From assembly GCA_019232645.1 (NCBI GenBank), contig JAFANO010000171.1, positions 1 to 12,014 of the forward strand: a DNA stretch of 12,014 nucleotides, written 5' to 3'. Position numbers and translations under genes: made by a program. The notes beneath the pieces are model-generated. The model was not told the DNA's origin. It did no database searches and saw only the letters and a program-made list of their open reading frames with translations. The DNA is from Planctomycetaceae bacterium (GTDB taxonomy: Bacteria > Planctomycetota > Planctomycetia > Isosphaerales > Isosphaeraceae). This document shows, in pieces, positions 1 to 8,368 of this stretch (position 1 is its first letter; every line of letters begins with the position of its first letter).

Positions 1-990
1 CGGCACGCCGTGCTGGTCGACTACGAGACGGGCGAGCGGTACACGCCCTTGAACCACGTGGCCGAGGGCCAGGCCGAGATCTGCGCCTACGACAGCCTGC
101 TGTCCGAGGCGGCGGTGCTGGGCTTCGACTACGGCTACTCGCTCGACGAGCCCCACATGCTGATCCTCTGGGAGGCGCAGTTCGGCGACTTCGCCAACGG
201 CGCCCAGGTGATCATCGACCAGTTCATCGCCTCGGGCGAGTCGAAGTGGGGCCGCGCCAGCGGCCTGGTCATGCTCCTGCCGCACGGCTACGAGGGGCAG
301 GGCCCCGAGCACTCCAGCGCCCGGCTCGAACGCTTCCTCTCGCTCTGCGCCGAAGAGAACATCCAGGTCGTCAACGCCTCGACCCCCGCGCAGTACTTCC
401 ACCTCCTGCGGAGGCAGGTCCGGCGCGACTTCCGCAAGCCGCTGGTCGTGATGACACCCAAGAGCCTGCTCCGCCACAAGATGGCCGTCTCGCCGCTCGA
501 GCACTTCACCTCGGGCTCGTTCCGCGAAGTCCTCGACGACCCGACGACCGAGCCCGAGCGCGTCCGCCGCGTCGTGGTCTGCTCGGGCAAGGTCTACTAC
601 GAGCTGGTCGCCAAGCGCGAGGAGGTCGGCAAGGCCCGCGAGGTCGCGATCGTCCGGCTCGAGCAATTCTACCCCTGGCCCGCCGACATGCTCAAGGCCG
701 CGCTCGGGCGGTACCGCTCGGCCCGCGAGCGGGTCTGGGTCCAGGAGGAGTCGCAGAACATGGGGGGATGGACGTTCGTCGCCCCCCGGATCCAGGAGCT
801 GATGGGCGTCCCGTTCCAGTACGTCGGCCGCGACGCCAGCGCCAGCACGGCCACCGGCTCGCACGCCGTCCACGAGCGCGAGCAGGCCGAGCTGGTCGAG
901 GCCGCAATCGGCGCCGCCGGCCCGTACCTGGTCGCGGCGCATCCGCTCAAGCCCAAGGTCGCCCTGCAGCTCAAGCAGGGGGTCCACTGA
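1..990 (+). CDS. sucA: 2-oxoglutarate dehydrogenase E1 subunit, C-terminal part (5' end outside window)
   Basis: This is the thiamine-diphosphate-dependent E1 of the 2-oxoglutarate dehydrogenase complex, which decarboxylates 2-oxoglutarate and passes the succinyl group to the lipoyl arm of E2. The frame is open from base 1, so the gene starts left of the window; 329 residues are visible before TGA at 988-990. The family normally has about 900-1000 residues, so this is roughly the last third: the pyrimidine-binding transketolase-like domain and the C-terminal domain. Diagnostic stretches are [14 protein letters not shown] at the left edge, [34 protein letters not shown] (with the conserved His of the active-site region), [22 protein letters not shown] and, near the end, [12 protein letters not shown] and [12 protein letters not shown]. 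These separate OGDH E1 from the homodimeric AceE-type PDH E1. sucB and an lpd gene follow on the same strand. The identification is firm; only the N-terminal domains cannot be judged. Confidence 0.97.
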   Translation, partial: RHAVLVDYETGERYTPLNHVAEGQAEICAYDSLLSEAAVLGFDYGYSLDEPHMLILWEAQFGDFANGAQVIIDQFIASGESKWGRASGLVMLLPHGYEGQGPEHSSARLERFLSLCAEENIQVVNASTPAQYFHLLRRQVRRDFRKPLVVMTPKSLLRHKMAVSPLEHFTSGSFREVLDDPTTEPERVRRVVVCSGKVYYELVAKREEVGKAREVAIVRLEQFYPWPADMLKAALGRYRSARERVWVQEESQNMGGWTFVAPRIQELMGVPFQYVGRDASASTATGSHAVHEREQAELVEAAIGAAGPYLVAAHPLKPKVALQLKQGVH

Positions 991-1012
991 GGGCGGTCGT
1001 GAAGTCATGAGG

Positions 1013-1063
1013 AGGGCCCCTCTCGTCGGGGAGAGGCCCTCGCCCGATCCCGGCGAGCCGGGA
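1013..1063 (+). repeat. Two adjacent hairpins just after sucA
   Basis: The first hairpin pairs AGGG (1013-1016) plus CCTCTC (1019-1024) with GAGAGG (1031-1036) plus CCCT (1037-1040), with a 2-base bulge (1017-1018) and the loop GTCGGG. The second pairs TCCCGG (1048-1053) with CCGGGA (1058-1063) around a CGAG loop. They begin 22 bases after the sucA stop. There is no T-tract, so they could be 3'-end stabilising or processing structures, a weak terminator, or a palindromic intergenic repeat. The CT/GA-rich first arm resembles hairpins at 5801-5816 and 9785-9805. Confidence 0.45.
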
Positions 1064-1109
1064 CCAGGTTCAGGAGCGCCCCAGCCCCGGAGGAGTGTTC
1101 GCCCGCGTC

Positions 1110-1127
1110 CCTGGGCGAAAGCCCGGG
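1110..1127 (+). other. GAAA-tetraloop hairpin in the sucB leader
   Basis: CCTGGGC (1110-1116) pairs with GCCCGGG (1121-1127), one pair being T-G, closed by the GNRA loop GAAA (1117-1120). In RNA this is a very stable 7-pair hairpin, and GNRA loops often dock in folded RNAs. It lies about 206 bases before the sucB start. I could not match the surroundings to any riboswitch class I know, and in particular not to the TPP motif. Confidence 0.45.
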
Positions 1128-1270
1128 CCCCTGTCGTCCGTCCGGGCTCGGCGTCAGAACCTCGTCGCAACGCACGAGACCGGTTTTCGCACGCGTGTAG
1201 GGCCCGCTGTGCGATCCGTCGATGGCCGGGCGGCCCTCATCGGTCCTCGCGGCGGACCTTACAAGCATTC

Positions 1271-1297
1271 TATCGATCGAATCGCGGTCGATCGGTG
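1271..1297. promoter_or_regulatory. CGATCGA/TCGATCG dyad upstream of sucB
   Basis: CGATCGA (1274-1280) and TCGATCG (1288-1294) form a perfect 7-base inverted repeat around a 7-base centre. Flanking pairs, including wobbles, extend it to 1271-1297. It ends 36 bases before the sucB ATG, a position that fits either an operator or a leader hairpin. No regulator gene is present in the window to pair with it, and GATCG words are frequent in this sequence, so chance is a real possibility. Confidence 0.25.
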
Positions 1298-1333
1298 CGA
1301 ACCCCGCACCACACAGCGAGAGAGAACCCCATC

Positions 1334-2677
1334 ATGCCCGCAGTCGCGATCACCGTGCCGGGGGTCGGCGAGTCGATCGCCGAGGGAATCCTGTCGCGCT
1401 GGCTCAAGCCCGACGGCTCGGCCGTCCAGGAGGGCGAGCCGCTGTTCGAGCTTGAGACCGATAAGGCGAGCAACGTGATCCCCGCCCCGACCTCGGGGGT
1501 CCTGAAAGTGGCGATCCGCGAGGGGACGACCGTGACCATCGGCGCGACGGTCGGGACGATCGACCCCGAGGGTCAGCCCTCGGCCACGGCGGCCCCCGCC
1601 GTGCCGGCCGGGGCCGGGGCTTCGGCCTCCCCGCAAGGGGCCCCCGCGGCGGGCGGCGCCCGCGAGGAGGCCGCGCGTCCGCAGCCCAGCACAACGCAGT
1701 CCGACGGCGGCGCTGGGGCGGACCTCTCGCCCGCCGTCCGTCGTCTGGTCGCCGAGGAGGACCTCGACCCGGCCAAGATCGAGGGGACCGGCCGGGGCGG
1801 CCGGATCACCAAGGGGGACGTCCTCGCCCATGTCACGGCCCCGGTCGCGCCGGCGGCCCCGGACCGTGCGCCCACCCCGACAGCCCCGCCGCCCGCGCCA
1901 AGGCCCGCGCAACCCACACCCGCTCCCGCCCCCAGCCCGGCACCGGCCGCCGCGACCGTCGCGCCTCCCGGGGTCCGGCCGCGCGAGACGCGCCAGCGGA
2001 TGAGCGGTATCCGCCAGAAGATCGCCCAGCGCCTGGTCGAGGCGCAGCAGACCGCCGCCATCCTGACGACCTTCAACGAGGCCGACATGTCGCGGGTCAT
2101 GGACGTCCGCGCCCGCTACAAGGACACGTTCAAGACCAAGCACGGCGTGGCCCTCGGGTTCATGTCGTTCTTTGTCAAGGCGGCGGTCGAGGCGCTCAAG
2201 GCGTTCCCCGCGGTCAACGGCCGGATCGACGGCGCCGACATCATCTTCCACAACGTCTACGACATCGGCGTGGCCGTCAGCACCGAGCGCGGGCTGATGG
2301 TCCCGGTCCTTCGCGACGCCGACCGGATGAGCTTCGCCGACATCGAGAGGGCGATCGCCGCCTACTCCACCAAGGCCCGAGAGGGGACCATCGCCGTCGC
2401 CGACCTCCAGGGGGGCACCTTCACCATCACCAACGGAGGCGTCTTCGGCTCGCTCCTGTCCACCCCCATCCTCAACCCGCCTCAGAGCGGCATCCTCGGC
2501 ATGCACGCGATCCAGAAACGCCCGGTCGCAGTCAATGACAAGGTCGAGATCCGACCGATGATGTACCTGGCGCTCTCCTACGACCACCGGATCGTCGACG
2601 GCCGCGAGGCCGTCAGCTTCCTCGTCCGCATCAAGGAATGCATCGAGAACCCCGAACGGATGATGCTCGAGACCTGA
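1334..2677 (+). CDS. sucB: 2-oxoglutarate dehydrogenase E2 (dihydrolipoyllysine-residue succinyltransferase)
   Basis: This is the core of the OGDH complex: its lipoyl arm takes the succinyl group from E1 and hands it to CoA. The 447-residue protein has the standard order: a lipoyl domain (about 1-78; [11 protein letters not shown] at 8-18 and the lipoylated Lys44 in ETDKAS), an Ala/Pro-rich linker, a peripheral-subunit-binding domain (about 130-167; [12 protein letters not shown]), a second Pro/Ala-rich linker (about 168-215) and the acyltransferase domain (about 216-447). The [16 protein letters not shown] stretch (238-253) is typical of succinyltransferases. The catalytic motif is HRIVDG with His418 and Asp422. 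The ATG at 1334 was chosen because the lipoyl domain begins there; a GAGAGAGAA stretch (1318-1326) is a modest ribosome binding site 7 bases upstream. The gene follows sucA after 343 bases and precedes lpd by 177 bases. Confidence 0.97.
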   Translation: MPAVAITVPGVGESIAEGILSRWLKPDGSAVQEGEPLFELETDKASNVIPAPTSGVLKVAIREGTTVTIGATVGTIDPEGQPSATAAPAVPAGAGASASPQGAPAAGGAREEAARPQPSTTQSDGGAGADLSPAVRRLVAEEDLDPAKIEGTGRGGRITKGDVLAHVTAPVAPAAPDRAPTPTAPPPAPRPAQPTPAPAPSPAPAAATVAPPGVRPRETRQRMSGIRQKIAQRLVEAQQTAAILTTFNEADMSRVMDVRARYKDTFKTKHGVALGFMSFFVKAAVEALKAFPAVNGRIDGADIIFHNVYDIGVAVSTERGLMVPVLRDADRMSFADIERAIAAYSTKAREGTIAVADLQGGTFTITNGGVFGSLLSTPILNPPQSGILGMHAIQKRPVAVNDKVEIRPMMYLALSYDHRIVDGREAVSFLVRIKECIENPERMMLET

Positions 2678-2711
2678 CCTCGAGACGCCGCCCCCGCCCG
2701 CCTCGCAGGGC

Positions 2712-2765
2712 CAGTCGCCCAGAGAATGACGCCCGATCCCCGGGCATGATCCCTACGGGCGACTG
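2712..2765. repeat. Nested inverted repeat between sucB and lpd
   Basis: CAGTCGCCC (2712-2720) and GGGCGACTG (2757-2765) are a perfect 9-base inverted repeat. Inside lies a second one, GCCCG (2731-2735) with CGGGC (2741-2745). The element sits in the 177-base gap between sucB and lpd. No T-tract follows, so it may be a processing or stability element, or a weak terminator separating sucB from lpd. A TAAAAT box (2812-2817) downstream could be a -10 element for lpd, but I see no matching -35. Confidence 0.4.
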
Positions 2766-2836
2766 ACTACCGGACTTCGTCCTCCGGCTCAGCAAGCACC
2801 GATCTACTGGCTAAAATAGGTCTTACGATCTCGATG

Positions 2837-2845
2837 AGGGAAGGA
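2837..2845 (+). promoter_or_regulatory. Ribosome binding site that decides the lpd start
   Basis: The purine run GAGGGAAGG plus A ends at 2845, 9 bases before the ATG at 2855. An in-frame ATG at 2834 lies before this site and has no comparable signal upstream, so 2855 is the better start. Confidence 0.6.
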
Positions 2846-2854
2846 ACGCCGCAC

Positions 2855-4270
<1,416 letters not shown>

Positions 4271-4284
4271 GATGCGCATTGAGG

Positions 4285-4305
4285 GGATCGATGCGGAATC
4301 GATCC
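4285..4305. terminator. Hairpin between convergent lpd genes, possible bidirectional terminator
   Basis: GGATCGAT (4285-4292) and ATCGATCC (4298-4305) form a perfect 8-base stem with the loop GCGGA. It is centred in the 57-base gap between two genes that end facing each other, where a bidirectional terminator is expected. There is no T-run on either side, so the call rests on position and symmetry only. Confidence 0.45.
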
Positions 4306-4327
4306 GGTCAGATCTCTGGTGGAGCAT

Positions 4328-5713
4328 TCAGATATGGATCGACTCGCCCAGGCCCTGACCGGCGGCCTCCATGATGGCCTCGGAGTAGGTGGGGTGGGGG
4401 TGGATCGCCTGGACGATCTCTTCCTCGGTCGCCTCGAGCTTCTTGGCCATGACCAGCTCGGCGATCAGCTCGGTGGCCTGCGAGCCGAGCAAGTGGGCGC
4501 CCAGCAGCTCGCCGTATTTGGCGTCGAAGACGAGCTTGACGAATCCCTCGGTCTCGTCGGAGGCCACGGCGCGGCCGCTGGAGAAGAACGGGAACTTGCC
4601 GACCCGGACTTCGTGGCCCGCCTCCCGCGCGGCGCGCTCGGTCAGGCCGACGCTGGCGACGCCGGGGTCGGTGTAGGTGCAGCCGGGGATATTCGAGTAG
4701 TCCACCGTCCGGTCGGAGTGGCCACAGAGCCGCTCGATGCAGCAGATCGACTCGTGGTGCGCCACGTGCGCCAGCCAGGGCGGGCCGATCACGTCGCCGA
4801 CGGCATAGATGCCGGGCACGCTCGTCTTGTAGCCGTCTTTGGGGTCCACTTTAATGTGGTCCTGGAAGATCTCGACCTTCACGTCGTCGGCGAAGAGGCC
4901 CTCGACGTTCCCCACGACGCCGATCGAGACGAGCATCACCTCGGCCTCGACCGTGACCTTACCCTTGGGGGTCTCGGCCTCGGCCTTGACTCCCTTGTCG
5001 GTCTTCTCGACCTTGCCGGTCTTGACGCTTGTGGAGATCGTCAGCCCGCGCTTGACGAGGCTCTTGGTCAGGCCCTCCGAGACTTCCTCGTCCTCACCGG
5101 GCAAGATCCGGTCGAGCAGCTCGACGAGCGTGACCTTGGTGCCGATGGCGTTGTAGAAGTAGCCGAACTCCATCCCGATCGGCCCGCCGCCGATGATCAG
5201 CATCGACTGGGGCTGGCGGGGTAGGTTCATCGCCTCCTTGTACGAGATGATCGTCTTGCCGTCGAACTCCGCCCCCGGCAGCGGGCGGGGGCGGACCCCG
5301 GTGGCGATCACGATCGACTCGGCCGTGACCCTCTCGCCGTCGACCCCGACCGTGCCCGGCGCGATCACCTTGGCGGTCCCGATCTTCGACGCCACCTTGT
5401 ACTTCCGGAAAAGCCCCTCGATCCCACGGCTCATCTGCGAGACGACGTTCCGGCTCCGGCCGATCATCTGCGCGAAGTCCCAGCTCGCCTGCCCGCTGTA
5501 GCCGAACGCCCGGCCGTGGTTCTTGATCAGCTCGACCAGGTGGGCATTGGTCAGCAAGGCCTTGGTTGGGATGCATCCCCAGTTCAGGCAGATCCCCCCC
5601 AGCTTATCGCGCTCGATGCAGAGGACCCGCTTCTTCAGTTGCGCGGCGCGAATCGCCCCCGCGTAGCCGGCCGGCCCGCCGCCGATGACGATGATGTCGT
5701 AGTCGTATGCCAT
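4328..5713 (-). CDS. lpd: Dihydrolipoamide dehydrogenase (E3), PDH-associated
   Basis: This is a second E3 flavoprotein, 461 residues, last gene of the PDH set on the - strand. It shows the FAD motif GGGPAG (11-16) with Glu34, the redox pair Cys42/Cys47 in GGICLNWGCIPTK, the NAD motif GGGPIG (175-180), AVGDVIGPPWLAHVA for FAD, and the catalytic His440/Glu445 (HPTYSE). The CLNWGCIPTK version of the active site differs from CLNIGCIPSK in the other E3 of this window, and the proteins differ throughout, so the two are old paralogues and not a fresh duplication. The ATG at 5713 has a short AAGG five bases upstream and places the FAD motif at the usual distance from the N-terminus. Its role in PDH is inferred from position after pdhC, 160 bases downstream. 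Confidence 0.96.
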   Translation of the reverse strand: MAYDYDIIVIGGGPAGYAGAIRAAQLKKRVLCIERDKLGGICLNWGCIPTKALLTNAHLVELIKNHGRAFGYSGQASWDFAQMIGRSRNVVSQMSRGIEGLFRKYKVASKIGTAKVIAPGTVGVDGERVTAESIVIATGVRPRPLPGAEFDGKTIISYKEAMNLPRQPQSMLIIGGGPIGMEFGYFYNAIGTKVTLVELLDRILPGEDEEVSEGLTKSLVKRGLTISTSVKTGKVEKTDKGVKAEAETPKGKVTVEAEVMLVSIGVVGNVEGLFADDVKVEIFQDHIKVDPKDGYKTSVPGIYAVGDVIGPPWLAHVAHHESICCIERLCGHSDRTVDYSNIPGCTYTDPGVASVGLTERAAREAGHEVRVGKFPFFSSGRAVASDETEGFVKLVFDAKYGELLGAHLLGSQATELIAELVMAKKLEATEEEIVQAIHPHPTYSEAIMEAAGQGLGESIHI

Positions 5714-5800
5714 GGGTGCCTTGATCGGGAAGGAAGATCTTCAGAAGACGCACACGAAGGCAGCAGTCCGTCCCTTGTGGTGTCCGGAGCCCCGATCTCC

Positions 5801-5816
5801 CTCCCCGCAAGGGGGG
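5801..5816. repeat. CCCC-GCAA-GGGG hairpin between pdhC and lpd
   Basis: CTCCCC (5801-5806) pairs with GGGGGG (5811-5816), one pair being T-G, around a GCAA loop (GNRA type if read on the + strand). It lies in the 160-base gap between pdhC and lpd. On the - strand, the direction of the flanking genes, no T-run follows. It resembles CT/GA-rich palindromes in two other gaps of this window and may be a REP-like intergenic repeat or a processing site that tunes lpd expression. Confidence 0.4.
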
Positions 5817-5873
5817 AGTGAGAATGAATCCCCTGATCTGCAATGTGTTCTGGCTCTTTCAACGGTCTTGACT

Positions 5874-7277
5874 TTAGAGCAGCATCGACGCCGGGTCTTC
5901 GAGCAGCCCCTTGAGGGTCCGCTGGAACTCGGCGGCCATGGCGCCATCGATGGCGCGGTGATCGGCGGTCAGGTTCAGCGTCATGACCGTGCCGACCTGG
6001 AGCGCGTCGCCCACGACGACCGGCCGTTTCTCGGCCGCGCCAACGGCGAGGATGGCGACCTCGGGCAGGTTCAGGATGGCGTCGAACTGGCGGACACCGT
6101 ACATCCCGAGGTTGCTGATGGTGAACGTGCCGCCGGTCATCTGCTCGGTCGTCAGCTTGCCCTTGCGTGCGGCCTCGACCAGCGCCTCGCTCTCCCGGCG
6201 GATCTCGCGGAGGCCCAGGGTGTCAGCATTGCGGAGCACCGGGACGAGCACGCCGGCCTCGACGGCCACGCCGATCCCGATATTGATCTCGCTGTGGCGG
6301 ACGATCGCGTCGGGCTCGAACGAGGCATTTATGCCGGGGTGGCGTCGCAAGGCCAGCGCGACGGCCTTGGTGACGAAGTCGCCGAGCGAGAGCTTGATCT
6401 CTTCGGCGGCGAGCCGCGCGTTCAGGCGCTCGCGGATCGCGACCAGCTCGTCGACCCGGGCGTCGACGGCGACGTGGATCTCGGGGGCGACCTTCTTGGC
6501 CTCGACCATCCGCTGGGCAATCGTCTTGCGCATCCGGGTGTGTGGGATGCGTTCGGCGGCCAGCTCCCGGGCGGGGGCCGCGGGACTCGGGGTCGTCGCG
6601 GGCGCGGCGGGCTGCTTGGCACGCGCCTCGAGGAACGCCTCGACGTCGCTGCGGACCACCCGGCCTCCGGGTCCGCTCCCGCGGATCCGCGCCAGGTCGA
6701 CTTGCGACTCCCTGGCGATCTTCCGTGCCAGCGGGCTCGACTTGACTCGACCCCCGGCGGGGGCCGGGGCCGGCTCGGGCTCAGGCTCGGCCACAGGCGT
6801 CGACGGCTCCCTGCCGTTGGCCCCGGCGCCTTGCGCCTCGGGGCGAGGCGGCACCTTCATCGCCTCCGAGCTGATCTCGTGCGGCGCAACGCCCTCCGCC
6901 TCCGGGCTCGCCTTGGGGGCGGGCGCCTCGCCGCCGAGCTGCTCGGCGATCTTCTGCGGGGAATACGGTGACATCTGGCATCTTGCCACGTAGATCTTCT
7001 TGCCGCCGTATTGCTCGGCGACCTTCGCCGGGTCCTCCCCCTTCTTGGCGAGGACCAGAACTCGCTCGCCCAGTTGGATCTCGTCGCCGACGTCGCGGTC
7101 GAGCAGGGCCACAGTCCCCTCGTCGAACGACTTCATCGGCATGGTCGCCTTGTCGGTCTCAACGTCGGCCAGGACGTCCCCTTCCTTGACCTGGTCGCCG
7201 ACCCTGACCAGCCACTGCGAGAGCACCCCGCTCTCCATCGTGGGGCTGAGCTTGGGCATCATCACTTCAATAGGCAC
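5874..7277 (-). CDS. pdhC: Pyruvate dehydrogenase E2 (dihydrolipoyllysine-residue acetyltransferase)
   Basis: This is the core of the pyruvate dehydrogenase complex, moving the acetyl group from E1 to CoA. The 467-residue protein has one lipoyl domain (about 1-77; MPKLSPTMESG at 7-17 and lipoylated Lys43 in ETDKAT), a long linker (about 78-178), a peripheral-subunit-binding domain (about 180-217; SPLARKIARES) and the acyltransferase domain (about 240-467) with the catalytic HRAIDG (His440, Asp444). MPKLSPTMESG is typical of PDH E2 and contrasts with the SucB-type lipoyl domain at 1334. I chose the GTG start at 7277 because it directly precedes the lipoyl domain and has a purine-rich GGAGAGAG (7282-7289) upstream; an upstream ATG at 7340 would add 21 unrelated residues. 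The linker is unusual in carrying a duplicated PxKxAEQxGG motif (see findings). It lies between pdhB (108 bases upstream) and lpd. Confidence 0.96.
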   Translation of the reverse strand: MPIEVMMPKLSPTMESGVLSQWLVRVGDQVKEGDVLADVETDKATMPMKSFDEGTVALLDRDVGDEIQLGERVLVLAKKGEDPAKVAEQYGGKKIYVARCQMSPYSPQKIAEQLGGEAPAPKASPEAEGVAPHEISSEAMKVPPRPEAQGAGANGREPSTPVAEPEPEPAPAPAGGRVKSSPLARKIARESQVDLARIRGSGPGGRVVRSDVEAFLEARAKQPAAPATTPSPAAPARELAAERIPHTRMRKTIAQRMVEAKKVAPEIHVAVDARVDELVAIRERLNARLAAEEIKLSLGDFVTKAVALALRRHPGINASFEPDAIVRHSEINIGIGVAVEAGVLVPVLRNADTLGLREIRRESEALVEAARKGKLTTEQMTGGTFTISNLGMYGVRQFDAILNLPEVAILAVGAAEKRPVVVGDALQVGTVMTLNLTADHRAIDGAMAAEFQRTLKGLLEDPASMLL

Positions 7278-7281
7278 GGCG

Positions 7282-7289
7282 CTCTCTCC
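7282..7289 (-). promoter_or_regulatory. Ribosome binding site of pdhC supporting a GTG start
   Basis: Read on the - strand, GGAGAGAG ends 4 bases before GTG (7277-7275); the GGAGA core has a spacing of 7. This supports the GTG over the ATG at 7340 and over the later in-frame ATG codons inside the lipoyl domain. Confidence 0.6.
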
Positions 7290-7365
7290 GGGCAAACCTT
7301 CTGTGATGGCTCGGGGGTGGATCCAGGCCCAGCACTCCACCGGCGTCCTGGCCGATCCAGCGGAC

Positions 7366-7382
7366 CGAGCCGGGCCGGCTCG
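7366..7382. repeat. Hairpin right after the pdhB stop
   Basis: CGAGCCG (7366-7372) and CGGCTCG (7376-7382) form a perfect 7-base stem with a GGC loop, starting 3 bases after the pdhB stop codon in the direction of transcription. There is no T-run. Within the operon it could protect the pdhAB part of the message from 3' decay or reduce read-through into pdhC. Confidence 0.4.
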
Positions 7383-7385
7383 CGA

Positions 7386-8366
7386 TCATTTCTTGTAGAG
7401 GACGTCATTCACCTGGGCCACGATTCGATCGACGCTCGGCAGCATCGAGGCCTCCAGATATCGATTGTAGGGGATGGGGGCATCCTTGGCAGCGACGCGG
7501 CGGATCGGGGCGTCGAGCTCGTCGAAGGCGACCTGGTAGATCCGGTCGGCGATGCCGGCGCCAACGCCGCAGTAGGGCCAGTCTTCCTCGACGATGACGG
7601 CGCGGTGGGTCTTGACGACCGACGCCAGCAGCGCCTCGAAATCGAGCGGGCGGATCGTCCGGAGGTCGATGACCTCGGCCTCGATCCCTTCGCCAGCCAA
7701 CTCCTCGGCGGCGGCCAGGGTGGCCTTCAGCGACCTCGAGTAGGTGATGAGGCTCACGTCGGAGCCCGGGCGCTTGACCTCGGCCAGGCCGAGCGGCACG
7801 AGGTGTTCGCCGTCGGGGACCTTGCCTTTCTCGCCGTAGAGGTTCTCGTGCTCGATGAAGACGACCGGGTCGTCGGAGCGGATGGCGCTCTTGAGCAGGC
7901 CCTTGGCGTCGGCGGGGGTCGCGGGCAGGACGACGGTCAGGCCGGGGACCTGCGCGTACCAGGCCTCGAGCCGGTGCGAGTGGGTTGCCGCGAGGCAGCC
8001 GGCCATCCCCGAGCTGCCCCGGAAGACGATCGGGATCGTGAACTGGCCGCCGCTCATGTAGCGGATGTTGGCGGCGTTGTTGACGACCTGGTCGATCGCC
8101 ACCAGGCTGAAGCTGAAGGTCATGAACTCGATGATCGGCCTCAGCCCGACCATCGCCGCGCCGATGCCGATGCCGGCGAACCCCTCCTCGGAGATCGGCG
8201 TGTCGATGACGCGACGGTCGCCGAACCGCTTGAGCATCCCCTGGCTGACCTTGTACGCGCCTTCGTACTCGGCCACCTCCTCGCCCATCAAGAAGACGCG
8301 GTCGTCGCGCTCCATCTCCTCCGACATCGCCTGGTTCAACGCCTCGCGGAACGTAATGACGGCCAT
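7386..8366 (-). CDS. pdhB: Pyruvate dehydrogenase E1 component, beta subunit
   Basis: This is the beta chain of the alpha2-beta2 pyruvate dehydrogenase E1, a thiamine-diphosphate enzyme that decarboxylates pyruvate. It has 326 residues, normal for the family. Recognisable stretches are GEEVAEYEGAYKVSQG (28-43), RVIDTPISEEGFAG with Glu60 at the position of the cofactor-activating glutamate, GLRPIIEFMTF, the THSH stretch with His129 at the conserved active-site His, DPVVFIEHENLYG, and the C-terminal VIDLRTIRPLD and DAPIPYNRYLE of the transketolase C domain. The ATG at 8366 was chosen because AGGAG (8372-8376) lies 5 bases upstream and the protein then starts like its family. The pdhA stop is only 2 bases before this start and the ribosome binding site lies inside pdhA, pointing to translational coupling and 1:1 subunit production. 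Confidence 0.96.
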   Translation of the reverse strand: MAVITFREALNQAMSEEMERDDRVFLMGEEVAEYEGAYKVSQGMLKRFGDRRVIDTPISEEGFAGIGIGAAMVGLRPIIEFMTFSFSLVAIDQVVNNAANIRYMSGGQFTIPIVFRGSSGMAGCLAATHSHRLEAWYAQVPGLTVVLPATPADAKGLLKSAIRSDDPVVFIEHENLYGEKGKVPDGEHLVPLGLAEVKRPGSDVSLITYSRSLKATLAAAEELAGEGIEAEVIDLRTIRPLDFEALLASVVKTHRAVIVEEDWPYCGVGAGIADRIYQVAFDELDAPIRRVAAKDAPIPYNRYLEASMLPSVDRIVAQVNDVLYKK

Positions 8367-8368
8367 GA

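Larger units (their letters stand above)
991..1333 (+). other. Non-coding gap / putative structured leader of sucB
   Basis: These 343 bases separate sucA from sucB. I see no convincing gene in them. The sucB frame happens to stay open back to about 1007, but that stretch encodes an Arg/Pro-rich sequence with no lipoyl-domain similarity. The gap holds at least four inverted repeats (1013-1040, 1048-1063, 1110-1127 and 1271-1297), listed separately where useful. No run of T follows any of them, so they do not look like standard intrinsic terminators on the + strand. I found no strong -35/-10 pair. A gap this long inside an OGDH gene set suggests that sucB may have its own promoter or an RNA processing region, but this is inference. 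Confidence 0.5.

Noticed and set aside
1007..1333. In-frame 109-codon N-terminal extension of sucB
   Set aside because: The translation is Arg/Pro-rich, has no lipoyl similarity, and the family start ([10 protein letters not shown]) falls at 1334.
991..1333. TPP riboswitch controlling a thiamine-dependent complex
   Set aside because: The conserved TPP elements (CTGAGA box and the ACC...GAACCTGA stretch) are not present, and E2 does not itself use thiamine diphosphate.
4328..5713. Second lpd gene as mercuric reductase or glutathione reductase
   Set aside because: There is no N-terminal metal-binding domain or C-terminal Cys pair, the CLNWGC active site and HPTYSE ending are E3-type, and it follows pdhC.
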